In this document: in pieces, positions 1-9,167 of the stretch
Layout: every line of letters starts with the position of its first letter
Position numbering within the stretch: position 1 is the first letter of the stretch
NCBI RefSeq assembly: GCF_947495455.1
Contig: NZ_CANLZC010000047.1
Coordinates: forward strand, 1-40,727
Reading direction: 5' to 3'
DNA from: an uncultured Shewanella sp.
GTDB lineage: Bacteria; Pseudomonadota; Gammaproteobacteria; Enterobacterales; Shewanellaceae
Length of the DNA stretch: 40,727 nucleotides
Notes under the pieces: model-generated
Told to the model about the DNA's origin: nothing
What the model saw: the letters and a program-made list of their open reading frames with translations, nothing else
Databases searched by the model: none
Program-made: the position numbers and the translations under genes

Positions 1-67
1 GCTCGACTTGCATGTGTTAGGCCTGCCGCCAGCGTTCAATCTGAGCCATGATCAAACTCTTCAATTA
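1..67 (-). rRNA. rrs: 16S ribosomal RNA, 5' end only
   Basis: The reverse complement reads AATTGAAGAGTTTGATCATG followed by GCTCAGATTGAACGCTGGCG, the universal 16S rRNA 5' end. The gene runs leftward out of the window, so only about 67 nt are present. The next bases, GCAGGCCTAACACATGCAAG, fit a gammaproteobacterium. The exact mature 5' end is set by analogy with E. coli and may be off by one or two bases. Confidence 0.97.
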
Positions 68-329
68 AAGTTTTGTTTTGGTCCGAAGACCTGCTCAATG
101 AATTCTGCTTTCTTTGATTTCACTTTCTTTTAAGAAAGTGAAAATCTCAGCGCATGAACACTCATTAAGTTTATTTTTTACTACTTTACTCTTTACAAGA
201 AAGAAGTAAGGCAGTTTCGAATAACTTAATCTCTGTGAGTGCCCACACAGATTTGCTTGTCAATTTTTTAAAGAACGACGTTCCAAGCAAGTGCTAAAGA
301 ACGCTTTGCCATATTGGCTGAGGAGGCGT
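68..329 (-). promoter_or_regulatory. pre-16S leader with boxA-like antitermination site and processing hairpin
   Basis: This is the transcribed leader between the rrn promoters and mature 16S. On the minus strand, 276 to about 256 reads GTTCTTTAAAAAATTGACAAG, resembling the boxA antitermination element (TGCTCTTTAACAA). Positions 118-129 and 132-143 form a perfect 12-bp inverted repeat (TTTCACTTTCTT / AAGAAAGTGAAA) with a 2-nt spacer, likely a leader hairpin near the RNase III processing zone. No protein-coding gene is seen here. Confidence 0.75.
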
Positions 330-357
330 ATTCTACGCATTTCCTCCTGTGCGTCAA
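330..357 (-). promoter_or_regulatory. rRNA operon promoter, proximal (P2-like)
   Basis: On the minus strand a -35 TTGACG (357-352) is followed by a 16-bp spacer and a -10 TAGAAT (335-330), then a GC-rich discriminator (ACGCCTCC). The 16-bp spacer and GC-rich discriminator are typical of stringently controlled rRNA promoters. It sits about 260 bp upstream of mature 16S. Confidence 0.75.
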
Positions 358-488
358 GTGTTTTTTTAAGAAGTTTTTCAAAGGCTAACTTTAAATCACT
401 TTTACTCTTACTAACTACTTGAAACGCTTGTCACCGCTGCTGTTTCCTATCTCTGTAGGAAGCTGTTTTGCCGTGTCAGTGGGTGCGC

Positions 489-516
489 ATTATAGGGGGA
501 TTTGGAATTAGCGCAA
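489..516 (-). promoter_or_regulatory. rRNA operon promoter, distal (P1-like)
   Basis: On the minus strand a -35 TTGCGC (516-511), 16-bp spacer and consensus -10 TATAAT (494-489) lead into the discriminator GCGCACCC. This is the arrangement of E. coli rrn P1. The A/T-rich tract just upstream (about 520-560) could act as an UP element. Two tandem promoters for one rrn operon is the usual design. Confidence 0.8.
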
Positions 517-631
517 GGGCTTTTTTGCATTTAATTGAAAGAAATCTTTTAAGTGAACACAAAGCCAGCTAAACGAATAATTAACACACACAAACACTCA
601 CTTTTAGGCTTTTTATCGTCTATTAACCCAG

Positions 632-637
632 TATAAT
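632..637 (+). promoter_or_regulatory. probable -10 of the yrdA promoter
   Basis: A consensus TATAAT lies 40 bp before the yrdA start. The -35 is weak (T-rich, about 609-615). A 9-bp direct repeat TTATTCACC follows at 642-659, between the -10 and the ribosome binding site (AAGAG, 665-669). The call rests on the -10 hexamer alone. Confidence 0.4.
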
Positions 638-677
638 TCACTTATTCACCTTATTCACCTTATTAAGAGTACCGATA

Positions 678-1229
678 ATGTTTAAATCACTGCGTAGCTA
701 TAAAGGAATAACGCCAACACTAAATAAAAATGTGTATATAGATGAGGCGTCAGTTCTTGTGGGTGACATTACCTTAGATGAAGATGCCAGTGTTTGGCCC
801 ATGGTGGCAGCACGAGGTGATGTGAATCATATATGTATTGGTAAGCGGACCAATATTCAAGATGGCAGCGTTTTGCATGTCACTCGCAAATCGACTTCCA
901 ATCCTGAAGGCCATCCACTTATTATTGGTGATGATGTCACTATTGGCCATAAAGCCATGCTACATGGCTGCCAAGTCGGTAATCGAATTTTAATCGGCAT
1001 GGGGGCGATCATTTTAGATGGTGCAGTATTAGAAGACGACATCATTCTTGGCGCAGGCGCTTTAGTCCCTCCGGGGAAAACATTAAAAGCGGGTCACCTT
1101 TATGTCGGTAGCCCAGCGAAACAAATACGCCCACTAACACAAGACGAACTCGCGTTCTTGCCTCAATCTGCAGATAATTACGTAAAACTGAAAAATGAAT
1201 ACATCAGTGAGCAATCACAGACACCTTAA
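678..1229 (+). CDS. yrdA: YrdA-type gamma carbonic anhydrase-like hexapeptide-repeat protein
   Basis: A 183-residue left-handed beta-helix protein built from hexapeptide repeats (for example IGDDVTIG and LEDDIILGAG). It has the gamma-carbonic-anhydrase histidines: H67 in VLHVT, and H91 and H96 in IGHKAMLHG, which bind the trimer-interface metal in this family. Length and motifs match YrdA/CaiE-like proteins. Family members bind zinc, but carbonic anhydrase activity is often weak or undetected, so the physiological reaction is uncertain. The ATG at 678 follows AAGAG and begins the conserved N-terminus. The gene stands alone, divergent from the rRNA operon and convergent with the DUF1488 gene, whose end is 15 bp away. 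Confidence 0.93.
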   Translation: MFKSLRSYKGITPTLNKNVYIDEASVLVGDITLDEDASVWPMVAARGDVNHICIGKRTNIQDGSVLHVTRKSTSNPEGHPLIIGDDVTIGHKAMLHGCQVGNRILIGMGAIILDGAVLEDDIILGAGALVPPGKTLKAGHLYVGSPAKQIRPLTQDELAFLPQSADNYVKLKNEYISEQSQTP

Positions 1230-1244
1230 TCACTAAAACTTTGT

Positions 1245-1520
1245 CTATAGCGTAATACAGCCATGTTCATCAAACGCTTCTTGTTCGATGAGCATTTCTA
1301 CCTCTTCTTCGATATCAAAACGATAGTCATTAAATAGTGCTAATGCCTTAACCGATATATTATGATCATTAATATGTAACACACTATTTGATATGCGCAT
1401 TAATGATGCCAATCCGATACGACATTGAACATTCACGCCTTGTACTTGTGCAGGAAAGTCAACGCAAATGTCTTGACTATTCCACTCTTGAAGATCAGGA
1501 AATAAAACACTTTGATTCAT
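1245..1520 (-). CDS. DUF1488 family protein
   Basis: A 91-residue acidic protein starting MNQSVLFPDLQEWN. It has a central single-domain core and an acidic C-terminal helix (DIEEEVEMLIEQEAF). Family members are small, of unknown function, and commonly sit directly after aroE in Shewanella and Vibrio. The open frame extends further upstream, but the ATG at 1520 is chosen because it lies 10 bp after the aroE stop codon and starts the family-like sequence; the extra 40 residues read the aroE end in another frame. It is probably co-transcribed with aroE. No function is assigned. Confidence 0.85.
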   Translation of the reverse strand: MNQSVLFPDLQEWNSQDICVDFPAQVQGVNVQCRIGLASLMRISNSVLHINDHNISVKALALFNDYRFDIEEEVEMLIEQEAFDEHGCITL

Positions 1521-1530
1521 AGTGTACCGA

Positions 1531-2343
1531 TTATAATTGCTGACGAAGTTTATTGAGCACAGGTACAATATTGGGTTTGACATCACGCCAAAGATAAAAA
1601 CTTTGCGCCGCTTGACCCACAAGCATTCCCAAACCATCAATCACCTTATCAGCCCCTTGAGCTGTAGCCCACTGATTAAATAATGTGACTTCAGCACCAT
1701 AAGACATGTCATAACATACCGTTCTGTGGCCCACTATACTCTCAGGCAAAGTGATTAGCTTACCTGCTAATCCGGCTGACGTTGAATTAATAATCACATC
1801 ATACTCATTCACTAATGCTTCAAGCGGTATCGCTTCCACAGACCCAAACTCTTTAAATATTTGCGATAACTGCTCAGCTTTACTATGAGTTCGATTACAA
1901 ATAGTGAGTTGAACTCCCGTCTCTAATAATGGCTTAATACACCCCCTAGCAGCACCGCCCGCTCCCACTAAGAGGACTTTATTACCTTTCAGATCATCCA
2001 AATGCTGCTTCAAATCACTGACCAAACCCACTCCATCAGTATTATCCCCTCGAATACGCCCATCATTTAAACGTATTAAGGTATTCACTGCACCTGCCAG
2101 TTGGGCCAATTCGCTGAGTTCATCACAAGCCTCAAAAGCTTGTTCTTTAAAAGGCGCAGTGACGTTAGCCCCTTTTCCACCAGCTTTAAAAAATGTTGCT
2201 AATGCTTGAGGAAAATCATCAACTGGCGCGAGAATGGCTTGATAGCTGATTTTTTGCTGAGTTTGCATAGCAAACTCAGCGTGAATAAAAGGTGATTTAC
2301 TCTGCGCAATAGGGTTGCCAAAAACCGCATACTTCTCAATCAT
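1531..2343 (-). CDS. aroE: shikimate dehydrogenase (NADP+)
   Basis: A 271-residue protein that reduces 3-dehydroshikimate to shikimate in aromatic amino-acid synthesis in the cytoplasm. The substrate-binding start reads [16 protein letters not shown]. The catalytic Lys region is [11 protein letters not shown], with NTDGVG later. The NADP Rossmann turn is [11 protein letters not shown], followed by [11 protein letters not shown], and the C-terminus has YDMSYG and [11 protein letters not shown]. Length matches E. coli AroE (272). The ATG at 2343 is preferred over the one at 2358: GAGG sits 9 nt before it and [11 protein letters not shown] is the family N-terminus. It heads an aroE-DUF1488 unit. 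A terminator (2391-2432) separates it from the upstream amidohydrolases, so it likely has its own promoter in the short gap. Confidence 0.97.
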   Translation of the reverse strand: MIEKYAVFGNPIAQSKSPFIHAEFAMQTQQKISYQAILAPVDDFPQALATFFKAGGKGANVTAPFKEQAFEACDELSELAQLAGAVNTLIRLNDGRIRGDNTDGVGLVSDLKQHLDDLKGNKVLLVGAGGAARGCIKPLLETGVQLTICNRTHSKAEQLSQIFKEFGSVEAIPLEALVNEYDVIINSTSAGLAGKLITLPESIVGHRTVCYDMSYGAEVTLFNQWATAQGADKVIDGLGMLVGQAAQSFYLWRDVKPNIVPVLNKLRQQL

Positions 2344-2390
2344 CAATGTTATCCTCATGTCTCATATCACCATGATACCTCAAACGGCAA

Positions 2391-2432
2391 AAAAGAATAA
2401 GGTTAGCCCTTCTGGACTAACCCTATTCTTTT
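2391..2432 (-). terminator. rho-independent terminator after the amidohydrolase pair
   Basis: AAAAGAATA-A-GGTTAG (2391-2406) pairs with CTAACC-C-TATTCTTTT (2417-2432) around a 10-nt loop. Read on the minus strand the stem is followed by TTCTTTTTT. It lies 46 bp after the stop of the leftward amidohydrolase operon and just before aroE. The symmetrical A/T arms mean it could also work in the other direction. Confidence 0.8.
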
Positions 2433-2444
2433 CACTATCTATAT

Positions 2445-2486
2445 TAAATCTACTTAACTAAATCTACATAGCTAAATCTACTTGAA
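2445..2486. repeat. three tandem 14-bp repeats
   Basis: TAAATCTACTTAAC, TAAATCTACATAGC and TAAATCTACTTGAA lie head to tail with no gap. The third copy contains the TAG stop of the amidohydrolase gene at 2478. It is probably a small slippage product and no function is suggested. Confidence 0.85.
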
Positions 2487-3731
2487 ATAGGCTGCTGGCA
2501 TACTTGATTTTGTCATGTAACGATCTCGCAGCAAGTCTTGACGACTTTCAAGACTTTGCTCCTCTCCTGCAATCCACATTCGTTGTACATGGCTACTATA
2601 TTCAAACGGATCACCATTCCATAACACCACATCTGCAAACTTGCCTACAGCAATTCGTCCCGCATTAAGTTGAAAAACATCGCCGGCATTGGCAGTAACA
2701 GCTCTCATCGCTGCACTGTAGTCCATACCATTTGCAACTGCGAGACCTGCGCTATAACGTAAAGCATATATACCATGGGCATCACCACCCGTTGTTAATA
2801 TCACCTTAACGCCAGCTTGAGTTAATTTAGCGGCATTATTTGAAGCGTTATTCAAGGAATCAAAACTTTCAGGCAGATTGTGCATCGCATTCATCACTAC
2901 AGGTATATTTTCTTTCGCCAGAAGCGGCGCTACAGATATGGCATCAGCCGCACCAAGTAGCACTAAATTCAAGCCAAAACGCTGTTTAAGTTTGATAAGT
3001 TGTATGATATCACTGCCACGATCGACACTCACAATTAATGTTTTTTTCCCTGCAAGCACAGCATCAATAACAGCATCCTCTCTCGCTGTTCCTGCTTTTA
3101 AAGCATTGGCCGTCGCTTTTTTAGTTGTGTCATCGACAGCTTGTTGACGTTCTTCGAGTTTATTCTTGAGCATTTGCATCCCTAAAATACGAGAACCTTC
3201 TTTAACCGCACCTAATTTTAGAAACAAGGCTTGCTCTGTCGCAATAATGCTATTCCATCCTCCCGTCAATTCAACGGTAATAGTTTGCCCTGCAAAAATA
3301 CTGTCTTTTTCGGCACTGGCTGCAACCACATTACGGGTGATCCCACCTTTTCTGGCAAAAGGGATGGCCGTACTTTTAGGATTAAATGCAAGGCTAGGAT
3401 CAAATGTCATATCAGCCTTTTTATCTTTATTGTCTTGAGTGATTGCTTCCAACTCTATTTCAACTAAACCTAAAGCGTTCATCACACCAATAAGACCCGG
3501 TGTCAGTACTCCCCCCTTTGCATCAATAACAGTATCGGCTTCAATATTCTCAGGGTTGATGGCTATAATTTTACCCGCTTCCATGACAATTGATGCATTG
3601 GCCAATACACCTTGCTCTGTCGCGGTGTAAATTTTAGCATTAGTAATCGCAAGCGTTTGTGCTCGAGCAGTGCAAGGAACTATCGCCGCCAACATTGACA
3701 ACACTAATAATGAACCATTAAATTTTCTCAA
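2478..3731 (-). CDS. exported amidohydrolase-like protein lacking the metal-binding HxH
   Basis: A 417-residue protein with an N-terminal signal peptide (hydrophobic SLLVLSMLAAIVP, cleavage likely after ARA near residue 24). It has the amidohydrolase layout: small beta domain (ITNAKIYTATEQG), a GVLTPGLI strand, and the C-terminal IAVGKFADVVLWNGDPF motif. Where active members have D-V-H-x-H after PGL/I, this one reads I-G-V-M-N-A (81-86), so both N-terminal metal histidines are missing. It may be a non-catalytic partner of its upstream paralogue, or use a reduced metal site. The start is a TTG at 3731, preceded at 7 nt by AAGGGA; no better start was seen. It begins 11 bp after the upstream gene's stop, so the two form an operon closed by the 2391-2432 terminator. 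The substrate is unknown. Confidence 0.85.
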   Translation of the reverse strand: MRKFNGSLLVLSMLAAIVPCTARAQTLAITNAKIYTATEQGVLANASIVMEAGKIIAINPENIEADTVIDAKGGVLTPGLIGVMNALGLVEIELEAITQDNKDKKADMTFDPSLAFNPKSTAIPFARKGGITRNVVAASAEKDSIFAGQTITVELTGGWNSIIATEQALFLKLGAVKEGSRILGMQMLKNKLEERQQAVDDTTKKATANALKAGTAREDAVIDAVLAGKKTLIVSVDRGSDIIQLIKLKQRFGLNLVLLGAADAISVAPLLAKENIPVVMNAMHNLPESFDSLNNASNNAAKLTQAGVKVILTTGGDAHGIYALRYSAGLAVANGMDYSAAMRAVTANAGDVFQLNAGRIAVGKFADVVLWNGDPFEYSSHVQRMWIAGEEQSLESRQDLLRDRYMTKSSMPAAYFK

Positions 3732-3742
3732 TGCCTTATCCC

Positions 3743-5140
3743 TTAACCTTGACCTAACATGAAATCACTTGTTGCGCGATAAGCATCATCTTGACGGTCA
3801 AATACCTTAGCGCCATCAATAAAGACTTGCTCTGCTTGTGCATAAACACTAAAAGGGTTGCTCCCCCAAATCACAATATCCGCATTTTTCCCCACTTCAA
3901 GTGAACCCGTTTTATCTGCAATCCCCAGAGACTGTGCAGCATTGAGAGTGATCCAACGAATGGCATCCGCCTCGGTTAACGCAAATCCATGTCGATTGGC
4001 GCTATACATGATTTTGGCCGCCTCTTGATTTAAACGTTGAATCGTCATACTCGAATCGGAATGAACCACAGCACAAGAATTCGCCACGGCATCGACCATC
4101 GCGACATTTTCTAAAATCATATCATTGGCCTCCATTTTAAATCCCCACCAATCAGGCCACATTGCAACACAATTTCCATTTTGAGCCAGTAGATCGGCAA
4201 TCTTGTATGCTTCGATGGCATGATGAAACGTACCTGAGTGATAATTAAACTCTTTACCTAAATCTATCATCATTGCCATTTCTTCAGATTTATAGCAGTG
4301 ATTATGGATCAAAATATCGCCTTCTAAGACCCCTTTTAGCGTGTCATTGGTCAAGTTTCTTTTCGGCGGAGTAGGATTTAATCCCGCAGTATAATCGGCA
4401 TCATATTTATCCCATGCACGTTTATATTCGGTTGCTTCTGCAAATGCTTGACGGTATCCCGCCATATTTCCCATTCGCGTCATAGGTACTTGCTCACGCT
4501 TACCATAAACCCGTTTTGGGTTTTCACCACAGGCCATTTTTAATCCGTAAGGTGCATCTGGAAATTTCATTCCTTGCATAGTCACGGCAGGAATATTTTT
4601 CAATGTCACTCCACGCCCACCGATAAGGTTACCCGAACCGGGCAAAATCTGTAGCGTCGTCACACCACCTTCTCGAGCACGATTAAAGGCGGGATCTTGA
4701 GGCCATACGCTGTGCTCTGCCCACACTTCGGCAGTTACAGGGGACGTCATCTCATTACCATCTTGATGTGACGATGTACTTGGACTCGGGTAAACACCTA
4801 AGTGAGAGTGAACATCAATAATACCCGGTGTGATCCACTTACCCGTTGCATCAATAACAATCACATCATTGGAAATAGTATTCGTTTTAGCCAATTGCTT
4901 ACCAATTGCGGTAATTTTACCTTGGGTAAATAGTAAGTCTGTATTCTCAAGCTTATTTCCAGCAGCAGTGAGTACTGTGGCATTAGTCACTAACGTCATA
5001 CTTTGAGGTAAGGCTTGATAAGTGCTTGGATAAGGATTTTGATCAATACTCACATAAGGTGCTTGTTCTTGAGTCTGTTCGCATCCCGAGAGTATTACAG
5101 ATACCGTAATTATGCTTAATAACGGTGCAAATCTAATCAT
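3743..5140 (-). CDS. amidohydrolase family lipoprotein
   Basis: A 465-residue metal-dependent hydrolase. A lipobox LSGC places the lipidated Cys at residue 20, followed by Glu, which fits outer-membrane rather than inner-membrane retention. The catalytic barrel keeps the metal ligands: PGIIDVHSHLG (H111, H113), IHNH (H279, H281), H301 in FNYHSGTFHH, and the VHSDSSM segment (H360, D362). The C-terminus has LEVGKNADIVIWGSNPFSVYA, typical of imidazolonepropionase/adenosine-deaminase-like amidohydrolases. The ATG at 5140 follows AGGAAG at 6 nt. It is the first gene of a two-gene leftward operon with the HxH-less paralogue. Such exported amidohydrolases often act on peptides or cyclic amides, but the substrate cannot be read from the sequence. 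Confidence 0.9.
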   Translation of the reverse strand: MIRFAPLLSIITVSVILSGCEQTQEQAPYVSIDQNPYPSTYQALPQSMTLVTNATVLTAAGNKLENTDLLFTQGKITAIGKQLAKTNTISNDVIVIDATGKWITPGIIDVHSHLGVYPSPSTSSHQDGNEMTSPVTAEVWAEHSVWPQDPAFNRAREGGVTTLQILPGSGNLIGGRGVTLKNIPAVTMQGMKFPDAPYGLKMACGENPKRVYGKREQVPMTRMGNMAGYRQAFAEATEYKRAWDKYDADYTAGLNPTPPKRNLTNDTLKGVLEGDILIHNHCYKSEEMAMMIDLGKEFNYHSGTFHHAIEAYKIADLLAQNGNCVAMWPDWWGFKMEANDMILENVAMVDAVANSCAVVHSDSSMTIQRLNQEAAKIMYSANRHGFALTEADAIRWITLNAAQSLGIADKTGSLEVGKNADIVIWGSNPFSVYAQAEQVFIDGAKVFDRQDDAYRATSDFMLGQG

Positions 5141-5243
5141 ATTACTTCCTATTATTATTTTTCCTTAAATTAAACCAAGTTACTAACAAAAAACCAGTTA
5201 AGAATTCAATCAATTTGTAGCAAAATATTAACACGCAAAATAA

Positions 5244-5507
5244 TACCAATTCTATTATATAAGTGATCTTTCAGCGGGAATTCAACATGCTGTAGGCAAG
5301 GCAGATGATTGAAGCTAATAGTGATTCTATATCGAAAGCAGCTAACGTAGCATAAAGTATGTTGAAACCCGCACACAGTGAGCTTCTCAGACATTCCACT
5401 TCAGCGTTGCATTCATTTGAAAGGGAATCACCATTACTGCATAAATGCGCCTTGAATTGAAAAGCCTGAGAAGCTCTGAATTGATCATCTATATAATAGA
5501 ATTGGTA
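5244..5507. mobile_element. 264-bp MITE-like element, group 1, copy 1
   Basis: It is bounded by 25-bp terminal inverted repeats (TACCAATTCTATTATATA plus 7 bp; 23/25 match), with a 3-bp target duplication TAA at 5241-5243 and 5508-5510. It carries two internal inverted repeats: 5274-5291 with 5356-5372, and a perfect 11-bp pair GAGCTTCTCAG (5380-5390) / CTGAGAAGCTC (5466-5476). It encodes no transposase; short open frames inside it are incidental. It differs from the copy at 5850 at three positions. It lies in the gap between the lipoprotein amidohydrolase and the truncated-hemoglobin pseudogene; apart from it the 5141-5606 gap holds only promoter-sized A/T-rich DNA. Confidence 0.92.
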
Positions 5508-5606
5508 TAATACAATACACTGCCTTCCCATTACTCCCTATCAAAATTACCCCTTATCAAAAATACCGTTATAATCTCAGCAAGTTTCTATTAAGTGCAG
5601 TAATCA

Positions 5607-6320
5607 ATGAAGTGGTTAAAAAAGTTATTTTCTATCAAAAAACCTGATAAGACAAAAAGTGATGACCGTGATAAAACTCAGTCAAATGCCTATGAACTGA
5701 TTGGTGGTGAAAAAGCTATACGTCAGTTAGCAAAAGAATTTTATAAACAAATGCGGCAACGTAAAGACACTGTGCCTTTACTCGCCATTCATCGCTCACC
5801 TATTGAAGATTCTGAACAAAAATTGTTTGAATTTTTAAGTGGCTGCTTATACCAATTCTATTATATAAGTGATCTTTCAGCGGGAATTCAACATGCTGTA
5901 GGCAAGGCAGATGATTGAAGCTAATAGTTATTCTATATCGAAAGCAGCTAACGTAGCATAAAGTATGTTGAAACCCGCACACAGTGAGCTTCTCAGACAT
6001 TCCACTTCTGCGTTGCATTCATTTGAAAGGGAATCACCATTACAGCATAAATGCGCCTTGAATTGAAAAGCCTGAGAAGCTCTGAATTGATCATCTATAT
6101 AATAGAATTGGTATTAGGTGGCCCACAACTATATCAACAAAAATATGGTCATCCAGCGTTACGAGCGAGGCATATGCCATTTGCAATTAATCAATCAATG
6201 GTTGATCAGTGGCTCATTTGTATGGAGCAAGCCATTATTAAAGTAATAAAAAAGCCTGAACATCAAGGAGTGATTTTTCAGGCTATTTCGACTCTTGCCA
6301 ATAACATGCGTAATAGATAG
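5607..6320 (+). pseudogene. truncated hemoglobin (group II, trHbO-like), split by a MITE
   Basis: The 5' part (5607-5849, 81 codons) and 3' part (6117-6320) join in one frame when the MITE and one copy of the TTA duplication are removed, giving a 148-residue protein. Family features are YELIGGEKAIRQLAKEFYKQM at the B-helix, LAIHRSPIED, then LSGCLGGPQLYQQKYGHP, the proximal-His segment RARHMPFAI and the G8 Trp in DQWL. These fit group II truncated hemoglobins, which bind heme and O2 or NO. As it stands, translation from 5607 ends inside the element at 5918 after 22 foreign residues and lacks the proximal His, so the gene is almost certainly inactive. The interruption looks recent because both halves remain open and intact. 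The 3' end abuts duplicated hemF fragments. Confidence 0.9.
5850..6113. mobile_element. 264-bp MITE-like element, group 1, copy 2, inside the hemoglobin gene
   Basis: Same length, terminal repeats and internal palindromes as the copy at 5244, with three visible substitutions in 264 bp. The 3-bp target duplication is TTA (5847-5849 and 6114-6116), the complement of the TAA used by copy 1. Excision leaving one TTA restores the Leu codon and the hemoglobin frame, which fixes the element boundaries. Near identity of the two copies, 343 bp apart, indicates recent movement. No transposase gene is present in the window. Confidence 0.95.
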
Positions 6321-6432
6321 CGCTCGTATAGTTCTGCCTCTTGAGAGCCTGCTTCTGGAATATAACCATACTCCCAGCGAGCGAGTTTGAGAGCCTGCTT
6401 CTGGCGTATAACCATATTCCCAGCGCACGAGT
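6313..6432 (-). repeat. two duplicated fragments of the hemF 3' end
   Basis: Fragment B (about 6313-6384) and fragment C (about 6387-6432) repeat the hemF tail segment at about 6502-6571. B covers roughly the last 23 codons before the divergent end (it would read [20 protein letters not shown] and on) with a few substitutions. C covers about 15 codons ([13 protein letters not shown]). Neither has a start, and they are out of frame with each other. Fragment B joins the hemoglobin stop codon at AGATAG, a string also present in the hemF tail, so short-homology recombination could have made the joint. Confidence 0.85.
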
Positions 6433-6468
6433 TTCGACCCTTGCCAACTTGTCGATAATAGGCAATAT

Positions 6469-7398
<930 letters not shown>

Positions 7399-7962
7399 TT
7401 ATCCTTGTCTTAATATTTGCCCACTCATACTGTCTATTATCGTGGACGGCGATTTTTGTGTGCCAAGCTTTCCAATGACAACCCCAGCTATTTTGCCTTC
7501 AAATTGCTGTTTAATTTCTGTCATCGACATAGCAGGTTCAGCGCCAGATAAATTGGCACTGGTAGAAATAATCGGTTTATTGGCAGCACTGCATATACTG
7601 CGAACCCCTTCATGGGCAGACACGCGCACAGCAATAGTATCAAATGCGCCTCGAATCAAAGGGGACAAATTCTCCTTACAAGGCATAATAAAAGTATAAG
7701 GTCCTGGCCATTTACTTTGTACAAAAGATAATTGTGATGAATTCAGTTTTGATTCATCAATGTAAGGTAGCAATTGCTCATATTTTTCGGCAACGAGAAT
7801 TAAGCCTTTTTGCCAAGCTCTCTGTTTAATCGACAGCAATGCTTCTATTGCCGCTAAATTATCAGGATCGCAACCTAGACCATAAACGGCTTCGGTTGGG
7901 TAAGCGATAACACCACCATTATTCAGTACTTCAGCCACGTCAGATAACAAAATTTCTAACAT
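7399..7962 (-). CDS. tsaC: L-threonylcarbamoyladenylate synthase (YrdC/Sua5 type)
   Basis: A 187-residue YrdC-domain protein that makes threonylcarbamoyl-AMP from Thr, bicarbonate and ATP for the tRNA t6A37 modification. The family signature [20 protein letters not shown] is near the N-terminus, with [38 protein letters not shown] and [11 protein letters not shown] following. The length is that of the short TsaC form without the Sua5 C-terminal domain. The ATG at 7962 follows GAGGGAATA. It lies between yrdD and hemF in one apparent leftward operon. Confidence 0.96.
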   Translation of the reverse strand: MLEILLSDVAEVLNNGGVIAYPTEAVYGLGCDPDNLAAIEALLSIKQRAWQKGLILVAEKYEQLLPYIDESKLNSSQLSFVQSKWPGPYTFIMPCKENLSPLIRGAFDTIAVRVSAHEGVRSICSAANKPIISTSANLSGAEPAMSMTEIKQQFEGKIAGVVIGKLGTQKSPSTIIDSMSGQILRQG

Positions 7963-8000
7963 TATTCCCTCGATAACTTCATTGAATCTATAAAAATAGT

Positions 8001-8555
8001 CTATTGTACCGGTCGTTTGTACTTACAGGATTTCTTCGGGCATTCTACACGTAAGCCCGCCGCCCCCTTACGTTCAACAAGAATCGCAAAACCACATTCA
8101 GGACACGACTGGGCAACCGGCCTATAATTGACGATAAACTTACATTGAGGGTAATCGCTACAAGCATAAAAGCTTTTTCCAAATCGGCTGGTCTTATGCT
8201 CTAATTGCCCCTGCTCACAAATAGGACAATGCACAAGTTCATTACCTTCGTCTTGAGAATGTTTTTCAATATAATGACATTTAGGATATTGCGTACAACC
8301 GATAAACAATCCAAACCGCCCCGATTTCACAGCCAGTTCATGGCCACAATCAGGACACTGTGACCCCTTAATCACTTGCGCTTCTATTTGACTGGTTTGC
8401 ACTAAAGGTCGAGTATAATCACAACTCGGATAATGCTCACACCCTAAAAACCCACCACGTTTACTGTTTTTAATCACAAGAGCACCGTGACACAAAGGAC
8501 AAGCCTCTTGCTCTTTAGCAGGAGGTTGAAATAAATCTTGATCTATCTTTACCAT
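8001..8555 (-). CDS. yrdD: topoisomerase-type C4 zinc-finger protein YrdD
   Basis: A 184-residue protein made of four C4 zinc ribbons like those at the C-terminus of DNA topoisomerase [45 protein letters not shown] and [13 protein letters not shown]. It has no topoisomerase catalytic domain. Family members are predicted to bind nucleic acid; the precise role is unknown. The ATG at 8555 ([12 protein letters not shown]) is preferred over one 45 nt upstream, whose extra residues are unlike the family. It leads the yrdD-tsaC-hemF unit and is separated from smg by a terminator at 8616-8639. Confidence 0.9.
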   Translation of the reverse strand: MVKIDQDLFQPPAKEQEACPLCHGALVIKNSKRGGFLGCEHYPSCDYTRPLVQTSQIEAQVIKGSQCPDCGHELAVKSGRFGLFIGCTQYPKCHYIEKHSQDEGNELVHCPICEQGQLEHKTSRFGKSFYACSDYPQCKFIVNYRPVAQSCPECGFAILVERKGAAGLRVECPKKSCKYKRPVQ

Positions 8556-8615
8556 GATATTCTTATTTATCCTATCTGCCCATGAGCCCCATTCTAGCAA
8601 GTCTCATTCAATCAA

Positions 8616-8639
8616 AAAAGGAAGCTTTCGCTTCCTTTT
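8616..8639 (-). terminator. rho-independent terminator after smg
   Basis: AAAAGGAAGC (8616-8625), loop TTTC, and GCTTCCTTTT (8630-8639) form a perfect 10-bp stem. On the minus strand the stem runs into TTTTTTGATTG. It ends the leftward dprA-smg transcript 52 bp past the smg stop and before yrdD. Confidence 0.9.
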
Positions 8640-8691
8640 ATTACTCAACCACTCACACTTTAACTGGAACCTTGCCCCTTATTATCAGCAC

Positions 8692-9165
8692 TTAAGAATG
8701 AAGCCGTCCATCTGGCTGCTCAAAAATCAAATCTTCCATTTGTTCATACGCGGATTCGTGCCCAGGCGCATTAAATAGCACCATTAACACGACCCATTTC
8801 AAATCGTCTAAAACCAATGTCGTTTCATCAATCTCCATCACTCGATCAACAACCATTTCACGAGTCTCGACATTTAACACTTTAATTTGCTCTAAAAAAA
8901 GCAAAAAGCCGCGGCTTTCTACATCGATTTTGTCCATTTCATTCTGGGTATAAATCCGAAAAGAATGTTGTGTGTGATCACATAAGTAAGGTTTATCGCT
9001 CTCCTGTAAGTCTGCTAAACATTCTAGCCAAGTTAAAGCCTTAATAATATCGGCTTGATGAAATCCTGCTCGCGTCAGTTCTTTGGTCAACTCGTCCTCA
9101 TCGACAAGTAACTCTACTTCACCATGAACATAGTTTTCAAATAAATACATGAGGATATCAAACAT
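8692..9165 (-). CDS. smg: Smg family protein (DUF494)
   Basis: A 157-residue acidic, mostly helical protein beginning [16 protein letters not shown], the conserved Smg N-terminus, and equal in length to E. coli Smg. It contains [25 protein letters not shown] and the C-terminal region [21 protein letters not shown]. Its function is not established; it habitually lies next to dprA. The ATG at 9165 follows GAGGAGCTAACC and is preferred over 9216, whose extra residues come from the dprA end read in another frame. Its start is 2 bp after the dprA stop, so the two are translationally close. Confidence 0.95.
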   Translation of the reverse strand: MFDILMYLFENYVHGEVELLVDEDELTKELTRAGFHQADIIKALTWLECLADLQESDKPYLCDHTQHSFRIYTQNEMDKIDVESRGFLLFLEQIKVLNVETREMVVDRVMEIDETTLVLDDLKWVVLMVLFNAPGHESAYEQMEDLIFEQPDGRLHS

Positions 9166-9167
9166 GG

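Noticed and set aside
2445..2486. Tandem 14-bp repeats considered as a CRISPR or iteron array
   Set aside because: There are only three imperfect copies without spacers, overlapping a stop codon. Replication slippage is enough to explain them.
5206..5531. Open frames within the group 1 MITEs (also 5800-6018)
   Set aside because: They recur only because the element is repeated, lack ribosome sites and resemble no protein. The element is non-coding.
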